DNA of 64,000 bases, taken from assembly GCA_028023455.1 (NCBI GenBank), contig JAQFVV010000112.1, positions 4,064,001-4,128,000 on the forward strand. Reading direction: 5' to 3'. Below the pieces are notes generated by a model. The model was given only the letters and a program-made list of their open reading frames with translations. It searched no databases and had not been told where the DNA came from. Made by a program: the position numbers and the translations under genes. Within the stretch, counting starts at the first letter, position 1, and every line of letters starts with the position of its first letter. Shown piece after piece: positions 59,570 through 64,000 of this stretch. This DNA comes from Epiperipatus broadwayi (taxonomy: Eukaryota > Onychophora > Udeonychophora > Euonychophora > Peripatidae).

Positions 59570-60139
59570 CTTTTAGACAGTCACAAAAGTATGTTCCATC
59601 TACAGCAGAGGTGCATGCTTTATGATTCCTACATCGAGTATGTTCAAAAGCACAGGGATCAAAAGGTGCTTCACAAAATGTCCCAGTAAATAAAGGTGGG
59701 CAGGAACACATAACTCCATTTAAAATGTCATGGCAGGTTGCATTATTAAAGCAAGGGTTACTTTCACATTCATTTACTTCTGTTTGACAGTATTTTCCTA
59801 CTATCCCAAGAGGACAATCACAGTGAAAATCATTGAACAAGTTGGTACAGGTACCCTCATTCATACATGGTTCTGACTCACATGCATTGTGTTCTCTTTC
59901 ACAAAATTGTCCTTCATATCCAGGTGCACAGATACAGCGGTATGACTGATGAAGATCAACACATGTTGCATGATTCATGCAAGCATTATCCATGCAGTCA
60001 TCTACAGGTTTTTCACAATTGGTGCCAGCCCAACCAGGTGGACAGAGACAGGTATAATAACCAACTCCATCTACACAAAACCCACGTCCACTGCAGTTCA
60101 CACCAACACAATCATCTATATTTACTTCACAACGTTTAC
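59570..60139 (-). CDS. EGF-repeat gene, exon 2 (five EGF domains)
   Basis: 570 nt, phase 1 in and out; acceptor TTTTTTTTAG before 60139, donor GTAACT after 59570. A single large exon covers domains 3 to 6 and most of 7: VNIDDCVGVNCSGRGFC, PVDDCMDNACMNHATC, EHNACESEPCMNEGTC, EVNECESNPCFNNATC and PFDPCAFEHTRCRNHKAC. O-fucose sites are in domains 4, 5 and 6, O-glucose sites in 5 and 6. Domain 7 has a longer C1-C2 loop and lacks calcium-binding residues. It ends CDCLKG, which exon 3 completes with FAGINC. Its GC content is well above the introns. Plus-strand frames at 59867-60181 are shadows. Confidence 0.96.
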
Positions 60140-61079
60140 CTAAAAAAAATAAAGTATAAAACATTAACAAAACGTTTATAACATATATCATATTAGATTA
60201 AATAAAATTATATAAAAACATACTTTTTAAATTCAAATAATTTTTATAAAAAAAGATAAAAATGAAAATATATTTTCATATATAAAATTCAAATTATTAT
60301 AATAGTGTATGTATATAAATGTAAATATACAGTTCTTGAAGAATCACATGATATCTTTTTTTTGTTTTGTTTTTTGACTACATAATTTCAGTTGATAATG
60401 ATTTCAACCTGATCAAAAGTATTTCTGCTTAATTTATATATTATTATTTACCATTATTATAATTTAAAATTTTTATATATTTTTAACAGATAACTCATTG
60501 TTTCACATATATATGAAATAAAATATCCATTATAGATTAATTATTGTAATAATAATAAAACAATAAACTATTAACAGTGATAACAGAGATTACTAATAAC
60601 CATTGTAAAACATAGAAATACTTTCAGTTATTTTCTTAACATTTTCGATTGGAACTTTCCACCAAATTTAATTTCCACAAATTTAAAGTTTCCACCAAAT
60701 TTAATTTCCACAAATTTATATATATGATAAAGAATAAAAATGAGGAGATAATAGAAATGAGGAGATAATATCCATGTAAATAGAAATAACGTTTAACCTT
60801 TGATGTTACTGAGAAATTATCAATTACTACTAATTGACAATACCTGATTCCAAACCAATTTTTTCATTATAATAACAATCCCTGGAAATATTTAATTCAA
60901 TATATGTACATATATAATTTAAAAGCAGTTTTAAAAATTCATACAAAATTATTTTAAATGGATATAAAGACTAGAGAGCTCTATATTTAAAGTACATATA
61001 ACTTCATGGAACTCAAATACTCAAATTTATCAGAAGAAATAAGTAGATATCTATTAAGTGATAAATTGCAGGCAGAAAA
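60140..61079. other. Intron 1 sequence
   Basis: AT-rich. A possible worn relative of the 25.2 kb fold-back ('aaatactttcagttatttt') is near 60620, and a short direct repeat 'ccaccaaatttaatttcca' occurs twice at 60659-60711. No exon. Confidence 0.4.
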
Positions 61080-61560
61080 TGAGGCTATTCAATGTAAAGT
61101 GAGATGCACTTCCTTTTTAGTGAGGGAAATCAAAAGTAAATTGAAAATGTTTGGAAGATAAGAAGGTATATATGAAAACAGATAAGTAAAACTATATTTA
61201 ATTGGATTATTGAAGAAAAAAACAAAAAGCAGAAAGATTTTACAATGCACAAAGATAAGTTAGTTAGAGAAAAAATTATAATTGTGGGAAATAAACATGA
61301 ATAAAAAAGAATATAGTTTGAAATTGTATAAGAATGAAAATAATACAAAATATGAAAGAAAGTGTGATAACTTTAAAGAAAACATATTGTTATTTGATAC
61401 AGGAGTAAAAATTATAGATACTAGAGAGAAAAGGCAAAAAAAAATGTAATAAGAATTCATATTGCTGATGTAGTTTGTATGAAAATGATTAAGAGAATTT
61501 CTATAACTTATTTTTAAGCATAGGATATTGTGTGGAAATGGGAGAAGTTTGAAGGCAAAG
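61080..61560 (+). mobile_element. Highly degenerate LINE remnant
   Basis: 'gaaatcaaaagtaaattgaa' and the following 'aatgtttggaag' parallel the MRDAKSKMKMFG region of the LINE at 15.2 kb. Pieces resembling KLYLIGLL, KKEYSLKLYKNEN and NFKENILLFDTG follow in family order. No usable frame remains. Intron 1. Confidence 0.6.
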
Positions 61561-61889
61561 TCAGTGAAAGAAATAAAAGATTTTATAATTTTTTTCTTTA
61601 GGACTTCATAATGAAATATGAAGGCAGGGTAGTAGGAGTATTCAAAAACAGCATTTATTAATTAATAAAGTAATGTTTAATAATCAAAAGATATAAATAA
61701 TTTTATATATTAAAAGGAGAGCACGAGATCTAAATATCTGTGGGAGATCAGGTAGTCACTCCCCAGAACAACCATAATAATTAACCATCAACCACCATCA
61801 TAATAAGTCAAAGTATGAATAATACTCCAAGTAATAACTGTTCATCATCATGAATGATCCATCAAAAGACATCAATGCAATAAATCAAC

Positions 61890-61970
61890 AGTCAATCTGG
61901 TGACTGGATTGGAAATGGGTCTTCAGTAGACCAGGCTAACAATTGAGCCATTTCCAGCTTGGACAGTTAT
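61890..61970 (-). repeat. tRNA-like fragment
   Basis: The minus strand has 'tggctcaattgttagcctgg' (A-box-like), 'ctactgaagacc' and 'tttccaatcca' (degenerate B box). It could be an old tRNA-derived SINE; weak. Confidence 0.35.
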
Positions 61971-62789
61971 TTAACCATTAAATTAGAGGCACAAACTAAG
62001 TGCTTATCCATCAGGATACATAATAATAAAAATCAGAAAAAAAATAATGCAGGGACATTAAAACATGCTGATCATCATCAATACTCTGGTCACTTAGTAC
62101 CATTAATGTACTGGTCAATTATAAATTTAAATTCTAAGACTAAACTAAAGTAAAATGATAGTGCATGGGCTTTAAAGAGTATTCTCTTTTGTGCCAACCA
62201 GGATGATGATTGATCATCACTGGATACTCAATCATCACTGGATGCTCAAAAATACTAAATGCATATCCCCATTCATACATTCTGCCATTATATAAATCAA
62301 GTTCAGAGAACACAAGCTCATTACTGTATGTGATCAAGAGATGATGGAAACAGATGTTCTAAGGAATAATTTTCATAATTAAACATAACTTTATTAACAA
62401 TAAAAAATGATATTAAGGTCTAGAAGACTCTTAGAAGCCTTCTGATTTTGATTAACATACAGTAAAAAATTTATCACATTTGTGATTTACAAAATTACTG
62501 TATACAATTCAAGTTATTACTATGGTTTACAATATTTCTCAATGGGTTCATAAATAAATAATTTGCACAGAGGTGTGATACACCAGTTTACAATAAATAC
62601 ATTTGAATTGTCAAAAAGATTAAAATTTACATATAAGTCCTATTTGACACTCAGTGATATTTATATGCACACAGACATATGGTGTGGCATAATAATTTCT
62701 GAACATTATTTAAATTGTCCTACAATAATACATGATTAAATTTTGAAGTTATATTTTTAATAATACAAATACCTATGCTATGTTTAATA

Positions 62790-62791
62790 AG

Positions 62792-62844
<53 letters not shown>
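62790..62844. repeat. (AC)n(AT)n microsatellite
   Basis: About 12 AC units are followed directly by about 16 AT units in intron 1. Confidence 0.95.
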
Positions 62845-62847
<3 letters not shown>

Positions 62848-63114
62848 GTTCATGTATGTGTGGTACAATAATTGATTAATTATATAAATGAAACTAGAAT
62901 GTTATAATTATTATATTTTAACTTGGTTAATGTATTATATGTAGTAATTATAAAATATTAATTTTGGTAGATATTGTATGTTAGTAGTGCAGTTTGAGCT
63001 AGTCATAAAAGTATTTGTTTTTAATAGTTATTGCTTACATAACTTGATTAGAGTTTATGATAGTTATAGATAGTTAGCCAGAAAGTCTAGGTTAGATTTC
63101 TTTTAAGCAAGGGT

Positions 63115-63215
63115 ACAATATAAATTTAAAAACCTGTCAATACTTAGACAATCCCAATGTCATTAACATTCAACAATTTCAAACTGTTGTCAAGGCAATC
63201 TTCTTTTAACAATAA
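63115..63215 (-). repeat. Single arm of the 63.5 kb fold-back family
   Basis: 'acttagacaatcccaatgt', 'aacaatttcaaactgttgt' and 'caaggcaatcttcttttaa' match the arms at 63464-63632 and 51277. Confidence 0.65.
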
Positions 63216-63463
63216 AAATGGAAACCCACCTTTATTAATGGTCCAATATACTTATATAGAGACTAAAGATTGCAACTTGACTACAGAGATTGAAATTATT
63301 GATACAAAGAAGTTTAAATCAACTTCTTTAAGCAGATAAATATAATCTATTTTGAATGCAGACCAATAATAGTCAATTATAACATTACAAACTGCAATTA
63401 TAAAGTTCAAATTGCATAGGAAGTATTACTTAAATAATGTGTAATAATGTTGGGTTTATAAGT

Positions 63464-63632
63464 AATCATTAAAAAACAGTCAACACTTAATCTCAATATC
63501 ATTAACAATCAACAATTTCAAATTGTTGTCAACCTTTATTGTTAAAAGTAAGTTGCCTTGACGACAATTTGAAATTGTTGATTGTTAATGATATTGAGAT
63601 TGTCTAAGTGTTGACTAGTTTTTAATAATTAT
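63464..63632. repeat. Fold-back repeat, about 110 bp from exon 1
   Basis: Arms 63464-63530 and 63553-63632 pair through 'gtcaacactta', 'tctcaatatcattaacaatc' and 'aatttcaaattgttgtc'. Nearly perfect. It lies in intron 1, about 115 bp downstream of the exon 1 donor. Confidence 0.85.
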
Positions 63633-63746
63633 TTATACACCCATTTAGTTTTAAGCATTATTACACTTATTATTTAAATAATACTTTATGTGCAACTTGA
63701 TATATATATATATTAATTCTTAATATATACACCTTATAAAACATAC

Positions 63747-63980
63747 CTGAAAATCCATAAACACAGGAGCACAGAAAACCATCTGGAGCATTATATAAAA
63801 TATTAATACAGCTTCCATCATTGGCACATGGGCGAGTGTCACAGGGTAACAGAGAGCAGTTTTTGCCCTTGTAAGAGTATGGGCATTCACAATTATAATC
63901 ATTCACAGAATCAATACAAGTTCCACCTCTCTGGCAAGGGTTTGAAGCACATTCATCAATGTCTGTTTCACAATTAGCAC
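63747..63980 (-). CDS. EGF-repeat gene, exon 1 of the window
   Basis: 234 nt, phase 1 in and out; acceptor ATTACCAG before 63980, donor GTATGT after 63747. It begins with the last Cys of an upstream domain (GANC), so at least one exon lies beyond the window. Then come domain 1 (ETDIDECASNPCQRGGTC, IDSVNDYNCECPYSYKGKNC) and domain 2 (SLLPCDTRPCANDGSC, then NAPDGFLCSCVYGFSG). Domain 1 has O-glucose, O-fucose and hydroxylation sites; domain 2 is a non-calcium type. The frame 63902-63720 is a shadow. Confidence 0.93.
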
Positions 63981-64000
63981 CTGGTAATATAAAGACAATT

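Larger units (their letters stand above)
31933..63980 (-). other. EGF-repeat gene, internal part (8 exons)
   Basis: Gene-level entry. Minus-strand exons at 63980-63747, 60139-59570, 56250-56046, 54958-54813, 50554-50380, 47120-46954, 43001-42890 and 32057-31933 join in frame to 1,734 nt. All have AG acceptors and GT donors and every junction agrees in phase (1,1,2,1,2,1,2,1). The product is a run of fifteen EGF-like domains, mostly calcium-binding type (D/N-x-D/N-E before C1), with repeated O-fucose (C2-x4-S/T-C3) and O-glucose (C1-x-S-x-P-C2) consensus sites, as in Notch and Crumbs ectodomains. No signal peptide, LamG, DSL, LNR or membrane segment is visible, so family assignment is left open. 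Intron lengths are 3607, 3319, 1087, 4258, 3259, 3952 and 10832 bp, then at least 31.9 kb. Several introns carry fold-backs or SINEs close to the 3' splice site. Confidence 0.9.

Noticed and set aside
59867-60181. Plus-strand frame of 104 codons opposite exon 2
   Set aside because: Antisense shadow of the EGF exon; the minus strand has intact splice borders and the cysteine pattern.
31933-63980. Naming the EGF gene Crumbs or Notch
   Set aside because: The tandem EGF domains and some loops fit both, but no LamG, LNR, DSL or transmembrane segment is visible in the window, so a symbol would be a guess.
1-64000. CRISPR arrays, operons, bacterial promoters
   Set aside because: No regularly spaced short direct repeats with unique spacers, and the gene has spliceosomal introns, so prokaryotic features do not apply.

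Overview
This window is AT-rich, repeat-dense, intron-rich animal DNA. No bacterial gene layout, operon or CRISPR array is visible. Non-LTR, Penelope-like, Gypsy, hAT and tRNA-derived SINE elements occur together with very long introns and an EGF-repeat gene, which suggests a mollusc. A cephalopod such as an octopus is plausible, but that is inference from repeat character and not proof.

The only host gene I can support lies on the minus strand. Eight exons, from 63980 down to 31933, have canonical GT/AG borders and matching phases. Joined, they encode 578 codons of fifteen consecutive EGF-like domains (the last lacks its sixth cysteine), so the product is an extracellular or secreted EGF-repeat protein of the Notch/Crumbs/fibropellin type. 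The gene is open at both ends: the first visible exon starts inside an EGF domain, and I find no further exon between 31932 and 1, so the last intron may exceed 31.9 kb.

Nearly everything else recognisable is mobile DNA. (i) Penelope-like element (PLE) pieces: reverse transcriptase at 43.3-44.0 kb and GIY-YIG endonuclease remnants at 1.7-2.4, 39.9-41.5 and 44.8-46.2 kb, each of the three as a divergent minus/plus inverted pair. (ii) Many fold-back repeats of 0.2-0.4 kb, at least two of which are homologous to the 3' tails of these PLEs. (iii) A degenerate LINE with reverse transcriptase and a C-terminal CCHC finger at 14.8-16.0, 20.0-20.9, 28.3-30.3 and 61.1-61.6 kb. (iv) An RTE-like LINE: endonuclease at 33.5-34.3 kb, a late RT region at 37.9-38.5 kb and several 3'-end stubs. 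(v) A Gypsy solo LTR with primer-binding site at 35.3-35.9 kb, and a second decayed LTR with a Gag zinc knuckle at 44.0-44.8 kb. (vi) Two SINE families, one with tRNA-Val-like boxes. (vii) A short SPIN-like hAT element at 38.5-38.7 kb, resembling a family known for horizontal transfer.

The most distinctive structures are a young hairpin insertion at 27241-27464 (perfect 87-bp arms, 12-bp target duplication), the near-perfect 243-bp palindrome at 7804-8046, the three divergent PLE pairs with tRNA-like boxes in one PLE tail, the SPIN-like element, and a 490-bp nearly pure purine tract in intron 4 of the EGF gene. Positions of repeats were read by eye and their edges are approximate unless a target-site duplication or splice site is given.
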